From: Rhodoluna sp.
Lineage (GTDB): Bacteria > Actinomycetota > Actinomycetes > Actinomycetales > Microbacteriaceae
DNA length: 64,000 bases
NCBI RefSeq assembly: GCF_024639375.1
Contig: NZ_JAHEIM010000002.1
Span: forward strand, 62,001 to 126,000
Reading direction: 5' to 3'
Below are positions 43,722 through 54,542 of this stretch, one piece after another (positions within the stretch are counted from its first letter, which is position 1; each line of letters begins with the position of its first letter). The notes beneath the pieces are model-generated. The model ran no database searches and was not told the DNA's origin. It saw only the letters and a list, made by a program, of their open reading frames with translations. The position numbers were made by a program, and so were the translations under genes.

Positions 43722-44447
43722 GTGAGTAACGCATTAGAAATAAAAGGAATTGCAAAGTCGTACGCGAGTTTGCGAGTTCTTGAAGAAGTGACATTCACTG
43801 TTCCTGCCGGCCAAGCGATTGGCATCGTCGGTCCAAACGGGGCCGGCAAGTCAACCTTGCTAAGCGTTATCAGTGGAACCGAAAAGGCATCCGCGGGCAC
43901 TGTTCTTATAAATGGCCGCGACGTAACCTCGGTTGGTTCAGAAGATCGCACCAGAATGGGAATCGGTCGAACCTTTCAGATTCCTCGCCCATTCACCAAC
44001 CTCACAGTTTTTGAAAACGCACTTTCGGGTGCGACCTTTGGTGCTGGCCTAAAGCGCAAAGCCGCCGAAGACAAAGCACTTGAAGCACTTGAAATTGCTG
44101 AAATGATGCAATACGCAAACACACCGGCCGGCCAGTTGCCGTTGCTAGCTCGCAAGCGTCTAGAACTTGCTCGAGCACTCGCAACAAACCCAAGCATTTT
44201 GCTCTTGGATGAAATCGCCGGTGGACTGACAGAGGCAGAATGCGACAGCTTGGTGCAGACCATTAGCCAACTTCGTGATTCAGGAATCACGATCGTTTGG
44301 ATTGAGCACGTAGTGCAAGCCTTGACCGCGGTGGTTAGCCGTTTAGTTTGTTTAGCCTCTGGAACCTTGATTGCCGACGGCGACCCAAAGACAGTAATGC
44401 AGAGCCCAGAGGTTCTAGAGGTCTACCTAGGTGGAGGCATCAAATGA
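43722..44447 (+). CDS. HAAT ABC importer ATPase (LivG-like)
   Basis: A 241-residue ATPase with Walker A GPNGAGKST, Q loop GRTFQIPRPF (typical LivG), Walker B SILLLDEIAGGL and switch WIEHVV. The signature region reads LPLLARKRLELARAL, where LARKR replaces the usual LSGGQ-like motif, common in LivG. It has a GTG start with AGGA upstream. The following ATPase gene starts at the overlapping ATGA. Confidence 0.93.
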   Translation: MSNALEIKGIAKSYASLRVLEEVTFTVPAGQAIGIVGPNGAGKSTLLSVISGTEKASAGTVLINGRDVTSVGSEDRTRMGIGRTFQIPRPFTNLTVFENALSGATFGAGLKRKAAEDKALEALEIAEMMQYANTPAGQLPLLARKRLELARALATNPSILLLDEIAGGLTEAECDSLVQTISQLRDSGITIVWIEHVVQALTAVVSRLVCLASGTLIADGDPKTVMQSPEVLEVYLGGGIK

Positions 44448-45190
44448 GCCTTTTGAAGATTGAAAGCATCAGCGCCGGCTATGGCGATGCACCCGCAGTG
44501 AGCGGGGTAAGTTTTTCGGTTGAGCCTGGCCAGCTGGTTGCCCTGGTTGGCGCCAACGGTGCCGGCAAATCAACCCTGTTGCGCGTTATTGCTGGTGCCC
44601 ACAAAATTTGGGGCGGCTCTGTCAGCTTTCACGACCAAGACATAACCGCAACGCAAGATTTTGAGCGCGCTCGTCAAGGCATCTCGTTGGTGCCCGAAGG
44701 TCGCCGACTATTCGCCAGCCTCACAGTGAAAGAGAACCTAAACATGGGTGCGGCTGCGCGTCGCCCTGGGCTTTGGAACCTTGACTCCGTGGTTGAAGCC
44801 CTACCGATGATCAAGCCACTGCTTTCACGAAACGCTTCGAGACTTTCTGGTGGTCAACAACAGGCTGTAGCAATTGGCCGTGCCCTGATGTCGAACCCAG
44901 AGTTGCTTTTGCTCGACGAAGTGTCACTAGGTTTGGCACCAATCATCGTTGATGAAATTTATGAATCGCTAAGCACTGTTCGCAAATCTGGGCTTGGCGT
45001 AGTTTTGGTTGAACAAGACCTAAGCCGCACAATCAAAGTTGCCGACTACATCGTTTGCATGCTTGAGGGTCACAACGTTCTTGAAGGTGCGGCTGCAAAA
45101 CTTAGCCGCGAGTCAATCACCGCAGCGTACTTTGGTCACTCGATTGAGAGCTTTGATGACGCAACTAAGAAAGGCGGCGCAACAAAGTGA
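44444..45190 (+). CDS. HAAT ABC importer ATPase (LivF-like)
   Basis: A 248-residue ATPase: Walker A GANGAGKSTLLRVIAG, Q loop SLVPEGRRLFASLTV (the LivF hallmark), signature LSGGQQQAVAIGRAL, Walker B LLLLDEVSLGLAP and switch LVEQDL. GGAGG lies just upstream of the ATG, which overlaps the LivG-like stop. It pairs with the LivG-like subunit as a heterodimeric ATPase. Confidence 0.95.
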   Translation: MSLLKIESISAGYGDAPAVSGVSFSVEPGQLVALVGANGAGKSTLLRVIAGAHKIWGGSVSFHDQDITATQDFERARQGISLVPEGRRLFASLTVKENLNMGAAARRPGLWNLDSVVEALPMIKPLLSRNASRLSGGQQQAVAIGRALMSNPELLLLDEVSLGLAPIIVDEIYESLSTVRKSGLGVVLVEQDLSRTIKVADYIVCMLEGHNVLEGAAAKLSRESITAAYFGHSIESFDDATKKGGATK

Positions 45191-46059
45191 ACATTGTTAA
45201 TGCGTTAATTCAGGGAGTTTTGCTTGGTGGCTTATTTGCTATCTCGGCACTTGGCTTGTCATTGGCTTTTGGTGTTCTAAAAGTTGTGAACTTGGCACAC
45301 GGTCAAATCATGACTCTTGGTGCTTACTTCTCGGTGATGACTTTGACATCGCTTGGCATGGATGTTTGGCTCAGCATTTTGATTGTTGTGCCAGCAATGT
45401 TTGCAATTGGTTATGTGGTGCAGCGCACCATGTTGCAGCGCGCACTTCGAATGGGTGAACTTGCGCCTTTGATGATCACCTTCGGTTTCTCGGTGATCAT
45501 TCCAAACGTGCTGATCAGCGTGTTCACAAACAACAAATTGCAGATTCCAATCGGTGACCTAGCCGTGGCCAGCATCCAAGTGAGTGACAGCATCAGCATC
45601 GGTGTAATGCCATTGCTAACCCTGGCAATCGCCGTGATTCTTATTGTGCTGTTGCAGCTATTCTTGGCTCGCACCCGACCTGGTCGAAACATGCGTGCTG
45701 CAGCCGACGACCCACAAACTTTGAGTTTGATGGGCGTGAACTACCGCAACGTTTATGCCATGGCCATGGGTCTGGCTTTTGCCCTTGCTGCCCTAGCCGG
45801 TGTGTTCTTTGGAATTCGCCAAGGCGGCGTGACCCCGTTTGACGGCCAACTAACCGTGTTGTTCGCCTTTGAAGCCGTGATCATTGGTGGCTTGGGTTCA
45901 CCTTGGGGCACGTTGGCCGGCGGCATTGTTTTGGGTCTGGCCCAAACTGTTGCGGGTCTGTTTGGCCCAGAACTTCCACTGCTTGTGGGCAATCTAGTGT
46001 TCCTATTGGTACTAGTGCTTCGCCCAACAGGAATCGTTAAGAGCAAGGTTGCAAGCTGA
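45187..46059 (+). CDS. HAAT ABC importer permease (LivH-like)
   Basis: A 290-residue permease with about eight hydrophobic spans. The start NALIQGVLLGGLFAISALGLSLAFGVLKVVNLAHG, with NLAHG, is the LivH hallmark, and RPGRNMRAAADDPQTLSLMGVN is the conserved cytoplasmic coupling loop (EAA-like). It overlaps the ATPase stop by four bases and the LivM-like start by one (TGATG). Confidence 0.95.
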   Translation: MNIVNALIQGVLLGGLFAISALGLSLAFGVLKVVNLAHGQIMTLGAYFSVMTLTSLGMDVWLSILIVVPAMFAIGYVVQRTMLQRALRMGELAPLMITFGFSVIIPNVLISVFTNNKLQIPIGDLAVASIQVSDSISIGVMPLLTLAIAVILIVLLQLFLARTRPGRNMRAAADDPQTLSLMGVNYRNVYAMAMGLAFALAALAGVFFGIRQGGVTPFDGQLTVLFAFEAVIIGGLGSPWGTLAGGIVLGLAQTVAGLFGPELPLLVGNLVFLLVLVLRPTGIVKSKVAS

Positions 46060-47087
46060 TGACTTCACAATTGAGTGCTGATTACAAAGTTGACCACTTT
46101 CAAAAGAAAGCCACCGTTGTTGGCCTAGTCGGTGCAGCGGTCTTTCTATTCGCAGCCGTTGCTCCTTACATCTTTGCTACGGATGTAACTTCGGCGTGGA
46201 TCAAGCTCTTCTATTTGATTAGCTTGGCAACCACCTGGAACCTGCTTGCTGGTTATGCAGGCATGGTTTCGGTTGGTCAACAGGCATATATCGGTTTGGG
46301 CGCCTATGGCATATTTGTTTTCAATGACATGGGCCTTGACCCTTATTCGAGCGTGTTGGTTGCATCGGTTGCTGTGGGAATAATCGCATTTCCAATTTCA
46401 TACGTAGCTTTCCGCTTGCGAGGCGGCTACTTCGCAATCGGCACCTGGGTGATTGCAGAAGCAACTCGCCAAATTGTGATTCGTTTTGATTCGCTTGGTT
46501 CAGGTCGTGGCCGCAGCATCACCACCTATACCGAAGATGCGATTTATCGAAACCTGTTTACCTATTGGGTTGCTCTGGCGATTATGGGCCTTGCAATTGT
46601 CGCGACTTTCTATTTGCTACGCAGCCGTTTGGGTGTGGCTTTGCAGAGCATTCGCGACAACGAAGTTGCGGCAAAATCGATGGGCATCAAAGTTAGCCAA
46701 ACCAAGCGCATCGTATTTGTCGTTGCTGCCATGGGTGCAGCTGCTGCCGGCGGAATTATTTGCCTCCAGGGCCTAGGCGTTGCATCGCCAAACACTATCT
46801 TCGGTGTCAACTACTCAGCGTTCATGATCTTCATGGTTCTAATTGGTGGCATCGGAACAATTGAAGGCCCAATCATTGGCGCAATCATTTACTTCTTGAT
46901 GGATTACTACTTCAGCCAAATGGGACTTTGGTACATGGTTGTCTTGGGTGTGTTGGCGATTCTCATCATGCTGTTCTTGCCTCGTGGCGTTTGGGGCGAA
47001 ATCTCGCACCGATTCAATTTCAAAGTCTTTCCAGTTGGTCACCAGGTTCAGCCCCTTTTTCCTGGCATCAAGCTGAAGAAGAAATAA
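46059..47087 (+). CDS. HAAT ABC importer permease (LivM-like)
   Basis: A 342-residue permease with about ten hydrophobic segments. Conserved LivM features are LATTWNLLAGYAGMVSVGQQAYIGLGAY and the coupling loop SRLGVALQSIRDNEVAAKSMGI. It completes a full importer (binding protein, two ATPases, two permeases). It is followed at 58 bases by an aldehyde dehydrogenase gene, probably in the same transcript. Confidence 0.94.
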   Translation: MTSQLSADYKVDHFQKKATVVGLVGAAVFLFAAVAPYIFATDVTSAWIKLFYLISLATTWNLLAGYAGMVSVGQQAYIGLGAYGIFVFNDMGLDPYSSVLVASVAVGIIAFPISYVAFRLRGGYFAIGTWVIAEATRQIVIRFDSLGSGRGRSITTYTEDAIYRNLFTYWVALAIMGLAIVATFYLLRSRLGVALQSIRDNEVAAKSMGIKVSQTKRIVFVVAAMGAAAAGGIICLQGLGVASPNTIFGVNYSAFMIFMVLIGGIGTIEGPIIGAIIYFLMDYYFSQMGLWYMVVLGVLAILIMLFLPRGVWGEISHRFNFKVFPVGHQVQPLFPGIKLKKK

Positions 47088-47144
47088 ATAGGATTCAAAC
47101 GGTCACCAGCCGTTTATGAAATAAAAGATAAAAGGAGAAACAAA

Positions 47145-48599
47145 ATGGAGCTGCTAAATACGTCGGTGTGGACGGGCAAGATCTTTAATGGTGACTGGGT
47201 AGCTGGTGGCGGCGAGAACATTGATGTTCACGAACCGGCAACCGGTGAAGTGCTAACCACCGTTGGTATGGGCTCAGTAGGCGATGTGCTTCGTGCTTCA
47301 AAAGAAGCGGCCGAAGCTCAAAAAGCCTGGGCTAAAACAAAGCCTGAAGAACGTGCTGCAATTCTGCGCAAGGCTGGCGACCTATGGTACAAGTACGCCG
47401 ACGAAGTCACTCACTGGGTTATTCGTGAGACTGGCGCTATTCCCCCAAAGGCTGGCCTCGAACAGCACATGGCTGCAGAGATTTGCTTCACTGCCTCAGG
47501 TCTTCCTGGCCACGCAATGGGTTCAGTGCTTCCTTCTAATGAAGAGCACTGGAGCTTTGCTCGTCGCATGCCAGCAGGTGTGGTTTCAATCATCTCTCCA
47601 TTCAACTTTCCGTTGATATTGTCGATCAGATCAGTTGCACCTGCCCTAGCTTTGGGCAACGCGGTAATTCTTAAGCCAGACCCACGCACCGTTGTTTCGG
47701 GCGGCTATGCAATTGCCCGCGTATTCGAAGAAGCCGGCCTACCTAAGGGCTTGCTACACGTCATCCCTGGTGGTGCCGACATTGGCCAGGCTGTTGTGAC
47801 TGCACCAGAGGTTCGCATCATCTCTTTCACCGGCTCAACCCAGGCTGGTCGTCACGTTGGTGAGTTGGCTTCAAAGCACCTAAAGCGAGTTCACCTAGAG
47901 CTCGGTGGCAACAACGCACTTATCGTTTTGCCTGGTGCCGACATTCAGAAGGCAGCCAGCGCAGCAGCATTCGGTGCATTCTTGCACCAAGGTCAAATTT
48001 GCATGGCTACTGGTCGCGTGATTGTTCACGAATCACTGCACGACGAGTTCGTTAAGGTGCTTGGCGAAAAGGCATCGCACTTGCCAGTTGGTAACCCAGC
48101 AACCGAGCAGGTTGCCCTGGGCCCAATCATCGATGAGAAGCAGCTAAAGCGCATCGACGGAATCATCCAGGAGTCGGTTGCCGAAGGAGCAACACTTGTT
48201 GCCGGCGGTACCTACGAAGGTCTGTTCTACCGCCCAACCGTGTTGGCAAACGTCACCAAGGAAATGGCTGCCTACTCTCAAGAAGTGTTTGGCCCGGTGG
48301 CTCCAGTCATCAAGTTCAGCACTATCGATGAGGCCATCGAAATCGCTTCAGACAACGAGTACGGTTTGTCTCTTGCGATTCTTGGTGAAGTTGGTTTGGC
48401 AATGAAGATTGCTGACTCAGTTCCTTCAGGCATCATCCACATCAACGAGCAGACTGTTGCCGACGAAGCCAACATTCCGTTCGGTGGTGTGGGTGCCTCA
48501 GGCAACGGTTCACGATTCGGTGGCGAGGCTAACATCGAAGCCTTCACCGAAACTCAGTGGTTGACAGTTCGCGCCGAGATTGCACCGTACCCGTTCTAG
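47145..48599 (+). CDS. Benzaldehyde dehydrogenase-like ALDH
   Basis: A 484-residue ALDH with cofactor loop ISPFNFPLILSIRSVAPALALGNAVILKPD, FTGSTQAGRHVGELA, base Glu in LELGGNNALIV and nucleophile Cys in HQGQICMATGRV. The sequence pattern (ICMATGR, LPGADIQKAASAAAFGAFLHQGQ) is that of NAD-dependent benzaldehyde/vanillin-type dehydrogenases. It is only distantly similar to the ALDH at 28532. It is the last gene of the importer transcript, so it may act on aldehydes derived from the imported substrate. AAGGAG precedes the ATG. Confidence 0.9.
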   Translation: MELLNTSVWTGKIFNGDWVAGGGENIDVHEPATGEVLTTVGMGSVGDVLRASKEAAEAQKAWAKTKPEERAAILRKAGDLWYKYADEVTHWVIRETGAIPPKAGLEQHMAAEICFTASGLPGHAMGSVLPSNEEHWSFARRMPAGVVSIISPFNFPLILSIRSVAPALALGNAVILKPDPRTVVSGGYAIARVFEEAGLPKGLLHVIPGGADIGQAVVTAPEVRIISFTGSTQAGRHVGELASKHLKRVHLELGGNNALIVLPGADIQKAASAAAFGAFLHQGQICMATGRVIVHESLHDEFVKVLGEKASHLPVGNPATEQVALGPIIDEKQLKRIDGIIQESVAEGATLVAGGTYEGLFYRPTVLANVTKEMAAYSQEVFGPVAPVIKFSTIDEAIEIASDNEYGLSLAILGEVGLAMKIADSVPSGIIHINEQTVADEANIPFGGVGASGNGSRFGGEANIEAFTETQWLTVRAEIAPYPF

Positions 48600-48607
48600 T
48601 CAAAAAC

Positions 48608-48647
48608 AAATTAGCGGGGTCAACTTTTTCGTTGACCCCGCTAATTT
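48608..48647. terminator. Bidirectional terminator between the importer/ALDH unit and the lig operon
   Basis: AAATTAGCGGGGTCAAC, six bases, GTTGACCCCGCTAATTT: a perfect 17-bp stem followed by T's on both strands. It closes both the plus-strand importer transcript and the minus-strand lig operon. Confidence 0.93.
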
Positions 48648-48661
48648 TTTAAGCTTTTTTG

Positions 48662-49611
48662 TTAGTAAGCCAGCTGTTTCTGAAGCTGGTCAAGCACGAT
48701 GTAGCAAGGCAAAACCTGCGCCACGGATGAATTCGGCTCGCGGCCTTCTTTGATTGCAGCAACGAATTCGCGGTCTTGGAGTTCGATTCCATTCATTGAT
48801 ACATCAACCATGGAAACATCAATTGGCTCTTCTTTGCCGGTGACTAGGTCGTCATAACGAGCAATGTATGTGCCGTTGTCACCGATGTATCTAAAGAAGG
48901 TACCAAGCGGCCCATCGTTGTTGAACGAAAGTGACAGTGTGCAGATTGCGCCATTCTCGGCCTGCAACTGAATCGACATATCCATGGCGATGCCGAGCTC
49001 TGGGTGCTTTGGCCCCTGCACCGCATTTGCCTTCACGATCTTTGAACCGGTTTGGTAGGCAAACAGGTCAACGGTGTGCGCGGCGTGGTGCCACAACAGG
49101 TGGTCTGTCCAAGAGCGTGGCTGACCGAGAGCATTCATGTTGGTGCGTCTAAAGAAGTAAGTCTGAACATCCATCTGCTGAATGTTGAACTCACCTTTTT
49201 GAATCATCTTGTGCAGGTATTGGTGTGATGGGTTGAAGCGACGTGTGTGCCCCGCCATTGCAATCAAACCGGTCTTCTGCTGCAGATCAACAATTTCTTG
49301 AACCCCGGCCAGGTTGTCGGCCATTGGAATTTCAACTTCAACGTGCTTGCCGGCATTCAGGGCCTGCAGGGTCTGGCTGTGGTGCATCTGCGTTGGGGTA
49401 GCAAGAATCACGCCGTCTAGATCTGGCTGCGCCAGCAACTCTGCGTAGTCAGTGAATGCACGCTCGGCGCCGTACTTAGCAGCCACTTCTTCGGCTACCG
49501 GCAGCTTCGAGTGCGCAACGTACTTTATGTTTGCATCTTCAATGTTTGCCAAAGCATCAAGGTGCTTGATACCAAAAGCGCCTAGGCCTACCACAGCGAT
49601 GTTCACAGTCA

Positions 49612-49612
<1 letters not shown>
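48662..49612 (-). CDS. ligC: 4-carboxy-2-hydroxymuconate-6-semialdehyde dehydrogenase (LigC)
   Basis: A 316-residue Gfo/Idh/MocA-family oxidoreductase with Rossmann motif VVGLGAFGIKHLDAL and ATPTQMHHSQTLQALNAGKHVEVEIPMA. In the protocatechuate 4,5-cleavage route LigC oxidises the ring-fission product (as its hemiacetal) to 2-pyrone-4,6-dicarboxylate. It directly follows ligB with a TAATG overlap and is last in the operon, just ahead of the terminator. Family alone would not fix the substrate; operon context does. Confidence 0.92.
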
Positions 49613-50855
<1,243 letters not shown>

Positions 50856-50857
50856 TC

Positions 50858-51745
50858 TTAACTCCAGTAGAGGTTGTTTGGATTCGTGACGAGTAGCTTT
50901 TCTTGCAGTGCTGCGGATGTTGCAATTGATGGAACATAGTCAACAAGGATGCCGTCATCGGGCACCTCTTTTTTCATGTTCGGGTGCGGCCAGTCGGTGC
51001 CCCAGAGCACGCGATCTGAAAATTCTTCAACGATAGCCTTGGCAAACGGCACCACGTCGGCATACAGCGGGGATCCCGAAACGGTTAGGCGGTCTGGGCA
51101 ACTGACCTTGGCCCAAACATCATTTTCACGCATGAACTTTTGGAACAACTGAAAACCAGCGTCATCTAACGGCTTGGTGACATCTGGGCGGCCCATGTGG
51201 TCAACCACAATTGGCACCCCAAGCGAAGTAAAGAACTGCCACTTTTCAATTAGGTCGGCCGGCTCAAAATAAAGCACAACGTGCCAACCAAAAGGCTTGA
51301 TCTTTTCGATGATGCCGCGGAAGTAGTCGTCTGGCTTTGGGTCAACCAGGCGCTTCACATAGTTGAAGCGAACACCGCGAACACCAAGGGCGTGCATGCG
51401 CTCAAGCTCGGCGTGAGTGACATCTGACTTTACGGTAACAACACCACGGGCTTTGTCGTTTGCGTGTTCAAGCACATCTAGCAACGCAGAGTTGTCGGCA
51501 CCGTGACAAGTTGCCTGCACCACCACATTCTTTTCGAAACCCAAAAAATCGCGAAGTGCAAAAAGCTGCTCGCGGCTTGCGTCGCAAGGTGTGTACTTTC
51601 GCTCTGGTGCGAACGGAAAGACATCACCCGGACCAAACACGTGGCAGTGAGCATCTACAGCACCGGCTGGCACCTTGAAACTTGGCTTTGTTGGGTTGGC
51701 ATCCCAGTCAAGCCAATCGGCGTCTTTGACAAACTTTGTGCTCAT
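50858..51745 (-). CDS. ligI: 2-pyrone-4,6-dicarboxylate hydrolase
   Basis: A 295-residue amidohydrolase-superfamily enzyme opening the pyrone ring to 4-oxalomesaconate. It starts with the strand-1 motif VDAHCHVFGPGDVFPFAPERKYTPCDA, typical of LigI, and shows VVDHMGRPD and LWGTDWPHPNMKKEVPDDG near the C-terminus (the Asp base). This family works without a bound metal. Four-base overlap with ligJ upstream. Confidence 0.95.
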   Translation of the reverse strand: MSTKFVKDADWLDWDANPTKPSFKVPAGAVDAHCHVFGPGDVFPFAPERKYTPCDASREQLFALRDFLGFEKNVVVQATCHGADNSALLDVLEHANDKARGVVTVKSDVTHAELERMHALGVRGVRFNYVKRLVDPKPDDYFRGIIEKIKPFGWHVVLYFEPADLIEKWQFFTSLGVPIVVDHMGRPDVTKPLDDAGFQLFQKFMRENDVWAKVSCPDRLTVSGSPLYADVVPFAKAIVEEFSDRVLWGTDWPHPNMKKEVPDDGILVDYVPSIATSAALQEKLLVTNPNNLYWS

Positions 51746-52761
51746 CGGCCGACCGCCTCAAGCTTTTTGTTTAGACGCGGGAACACCTTGCGGGTGTTGC
51801 CCTCGAAGATGCTCTTGCGCTCAGCCTCAGAAATCTTGGCGGCATCAATGTAGCGCTTGGTGTCGTCGAAGTACTGGCCGGTAGTTGGGTCGATGCCGCG
51901 AACCGCACCAATCATTTCTGAACCAAACAGAATGTTTTTGTTATCGATCACTTCGACCAACAGATTGATTCCCGGCTGGTGGTAAACGCAGGTGTCAAAG
52001 AAGACGTTGTTCATTAGGTGGCCATCTAGGCTTGGCTTCTTAAGCATGTCGGCCAAACCGCGGTAGCGACCCCAGTGATAAGGAACCGCGCCACCACCGT
52101 GAGGAATGATGAAGCGCAGCGTTGGGAAGTCCTTGAATAGATCGCCTTGAATTAACTGCATGAAAGCAGTGGTGTCGGCGTTCATGTAGTGCGCACCGGT
52201 GGCATGAAAGTTTTCATTGCAGCTGGCAGAAACGTGAATCATCGCTGGCACGTCGAGCTCAACCAGCTTTTCGTAAAGCGGGTACCAATACTTATCGGTA
52301 AGCGGCACGGTCTGCCACATGCCGCCGCTTGGGTCTGGGTTTAGATTGCAGCCGATGAAACCAAGTTCATTCACGCAACGCTCAAGTTCTGCAATCGACT
52401 CGGTCAAATCTGCACGCGGTGATTGCGGCAACTGACACACGCCAACAAAGGTTCCTGGAAAAAGATCAACCACACGCTTAATCAGGTTGTTGCAAGCAAC
52501 CGTCCACTCTTTGCTGATGCGCTGGTCGCCTTCGTGGTGGCCCATCGCTGAGGCGCGTGGCGAAAAGATAGTGAGGTCAGAGCAGCGCTCGTTGATTAGC
52601 TTGAGCTGGTTTTCTTCGATTGATGCACGAATGATTTCATCTGAAATCACCGGATACTCCGGAGTGGGTTGGCCAGCTTTAAACGCGGCTAACTGATCGA
52701 TGCGCCACTGATTGTGCAGCTCGGGCGCCGTTGTGTAGTGGCCGTGGCAGTCAATGATCAT
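51742..52761 (-). CDS. ligJ: 4-oxalomesaconate hydratase
   Basis: A 339-residue amidohydrolase-fold enzyme that hydrates 4-oxalomesaconate to 4-carboxy-4-hydroxy-2-oxoadipate. The zinc motif is [12 protein letters not shown] at the N-terminus; further family blocks are FIIPHGGGAVPYHWGRYRGL and NNVFFDTCVYHQPGI. The ATG at 52761 follows GGGAG with five bases between; the TTG at 52773 would lie upstream of this ribosome site and is rejected. Overlaps ligU by four bases. Confidence 0.94.
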   Translation of the reverse strand: MIIDCHGHYTTAPELHNQWRIDQLAAFKAGQPTPEYPVISDEIIRASIEENQLKLINERCSDLTIFSPRASAMGHHEGDQRISKEWTVACNNLIKRVVDLFPGTFVGVCQLPQSPRADLTESIAELERCVNELGFIGCNLNPDPSGGMWQTVPLTDKYWYPLYEKLVELDVPAMIHVSASCNENFHATGAHYMNADTTAFMQLIQGDLFKDFPTLRFIIPHGGGAVPYHWGRYRGLADMLKKPSLDGHLMNNVFFDTCVYHQPGINLLVEVIDNKNILFGSEMIGAVRGIDPTTGQYFDDTKRYIDAAKISEAERKSIFEGNTRKVFPRLNKKLEAVGR

Positions 52762-53858
52762 TTGTTCTCCCAAGTTGATTTAGGCACAAAAACACTGCCT
52801 TGCATAAGCATTCGCGCGGTTCGCAAAAGTGCAGATTTTGTAATTTTTAGCTCGGCCCCAGAGCTATCGACTTCCATTTGAACCGTGAAGAAGCCGGTTG
52901 GGTGTTCGACTTCAATGTCTTGTGCCCCACTGCCCGGTGCAACGCCTGTGATCTTTTGAGCAATACTGCCCTCAAGAATGCAGGCGGTAGCAACCGAAAC
53001 AGCGCCAAGCACACCAATTGCCTCGTGAGCGCGGTGTGGAATAAAGGTGCGTGTGCTGATCAGCCCGCCATCTTTAGCCTTGGCCAAGAGCGACATCTTT
53101 GGCACTGTTTTGTTAGTGACATCGCCCAGGTTCATGAGTGGGCCAACCGCCAAGCGAATTGCCTCAACTTTGGAACGCAATTCTTGGTTGGCCTCGAGTT
53201 CAGCCGGAGTCTCGTAGCCGGTGATGCCAAAGTCGCTGGCATTCAAGCAAACCACCGGCATGCCGTTGTCGATGCAGGTGACCTCGACCCCATTCACAAC
53301 ATCCACCACGTTGCCGGTTGGCAAAAGTGCGCCGGTGCTTGAGCCGGCGACATCCTCGAAATTAATGTTTACCGATGCGTGCGTACCCGGCACACCATCG
53401 ATGCGCGCATTGCCCTGATAGTTGACCAAGCCGTTTGGAGTTTCAACAAACGCAGTTGCCTTCGAATCGGTGTTGACCATAAAAATCGAAACCGGGGTCA
53501 GATCCCCGGTCGCAGCAACTAGACCCTTTTCAATAGCAAACGGGCCAACGCCAGCCAAGATATTGCCGCAGTTTTGTTGGTCACTAACTTCGGCTCTATC
53601 TGGCCAAACTTGCAAGAACAAATAGTCAACGTCAATGCCCTCGCGGTTTGACTTGCTAACCACTGCAACTTTGGAAGTTAGCGGGTGACCGCCACCCATG
53701 CCGTCAATTTCACGCTCATCGGGTGAACCCATCGCAGCAAGCAATACCTTGTCGCGGGTAGCTGTGTCGGCAGGCAAATCCGAGGCCAAAAAATATAAAC
53801 CTTTGGATGTGCCACCGCGCATAACCGCGCAATCGATTGCTAACTGCGAGTTGGTCAT
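52758..53858 (-). CDS. ligU: 4-oxalomesaconate tautomerase (PrpF family)
   Basis: A 366-residue PrpF-like isomerase with two diaminopimelate-epimerase-like halves. The N-terminal [15 protein letters not shown] and the [13 protein letters not shown] block are family signatures. In the 4,5-cleavage pathway this type of enzyme (LigU in Novosphingobium, GalD in Pseudomonas) isomerises oxalomesaconate tautomers. PrpF proteins also serve in methylcitrate metabolism, but no prp genes occur here. Four-base overlaps on both sides place it firmly in the lig operon. Confidence 0.9.
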   Translation of the reverse strand: MTNSQLAIDCAVMRGGTSKGLYFLASDLPADTATRDKVLLAAMGSPDEREIDGMGGGHPLTSKVAVVSKSNREGIDVDYLFLQVWPDRAEVSDQQNCGNILAGVGPFAIEKGLVAATGDLTPVSIFMVNTDSKATAFVETPNGLVNYQGNARIDGVPGTHASVNINFEDVAGSSTGALLPTGNVVDVVNGVEVTCIDNGMPVVCLNASDFGITGYETPAELEANQELRSKVEAIRLAVGPLMNLGDVTNKTVPKMSLLAKAKDGGLISTRTFIPHRAHEAIGVLGAVSVATACILEGSIAQKITGVAPGSGAQDIEVEHPTGFFTVQMEVDSSGAELKITKSALLRTARMLMQGSVFVPKSTWENK

Positions 53859-54535
53859 TCTGAGTAGTCCTCGTAGACCAATCCCTTTTTAGCCAAAGCA
53901 TCGCGCATGTTGTAAATGTCTAGACCTAGTTCACCTGATGCGAGTCGAGCACGCTTTGCAGTTTCGTTTGCTTCGCGGGCGCGTGCTTTTTCAAGCACCT
54001 CGGCCGCATCCTCGCGACGAACCACACAAACGCCATCAACATCGGCCACAATCACATCGCCCGGGCGAACTGCCTGGTTGGCAATCACGATTGGAACCTG
54101 CACGTTTCCCGGTGTCTCTTTAACCGTGCCCTGAGATGCAATCACCTTTGGCCAAACTGGAAAACCCATTTCGGTGAGAGTGGCAACATCGCGAACACCT
54201 GCGTCGATGATCAATCCGCGCACGCCGTGAGCCATCAGGCTCTCGGCAAGCAGGTCACCAAGGTAGCCATCGTCACACGGGCTGGTTGGCGTAACCACCA
54301 GGATGTCGCCTGGCTGGGCCTGCTCTACCGCCACGTGAATCGTCCAGTTGTCACCCGGCGCGACCTCACAGGTGAGTGCGTTGCCCGCGATTTTGGCCGG
54401 AAAGATTGGACGCAGTCGGTGGTCTAGTAGACCAATGCGACCCTGCGCTTCGTGCACTGTAGCAACACCCATCTCGGCCAAGCCATCAACAATGGCCAGG
54501 TCGGTGCGAGGGGTTCCACGAACTACTCTTGGCAT
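53855..54535 (-). CDS. ligK: 4-carboxy-4-hydroxy-2-oxoadipate aldolase
   Basis: A 226-residue RraA-fold class II aldolase. It cleaves 4-carboxy-4-hydroxy-2-oxoadipate to pyruvate and oxaloacetate, which enter central metabolism. Family blocks are [16 protein letters not shown], the metal/substrate loop GDILVVTP, and [22 protein letters not shown] with the catalytic Arg-Asp (VRD). RraA ribonuclease inhibitors share the fold, but lack this C-terminal extension and operon context. It lies seven bases after pobA. Confidence 0.93.
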   Translation of the reverse strand: MPRVVRGTPRTDLAIVDGLAEMGVATVHEAQGRIGLLDHRLRPIFPAKIAGNALTCEVAPGDNWTIHVAVEQAQPGDILVVTPTSPCDDGYLGDLLAESLMAHGVRGLIIDAGVRDVATLTEMGFPVWPKVIASQGTVKETPGNVQVPIVIANQAVRPGDVIVADVDGVCVVRREDAAEVLEKARAREANETAKRARLASGELGLDIYNMRDALAKKGLVYEDYSE

Positions 54536-54542
54536 TATTTTC

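Noticed and set aside
47097-47115. AAACGG-7-CCGTTT hairpin before the benzaldehyde dehydrogenase gene as a terminator
   Set aside because: There is no T run after the stem and the spacing suits continued transcription; it may be a minor processing or attenuation structure, but evidence is thin.
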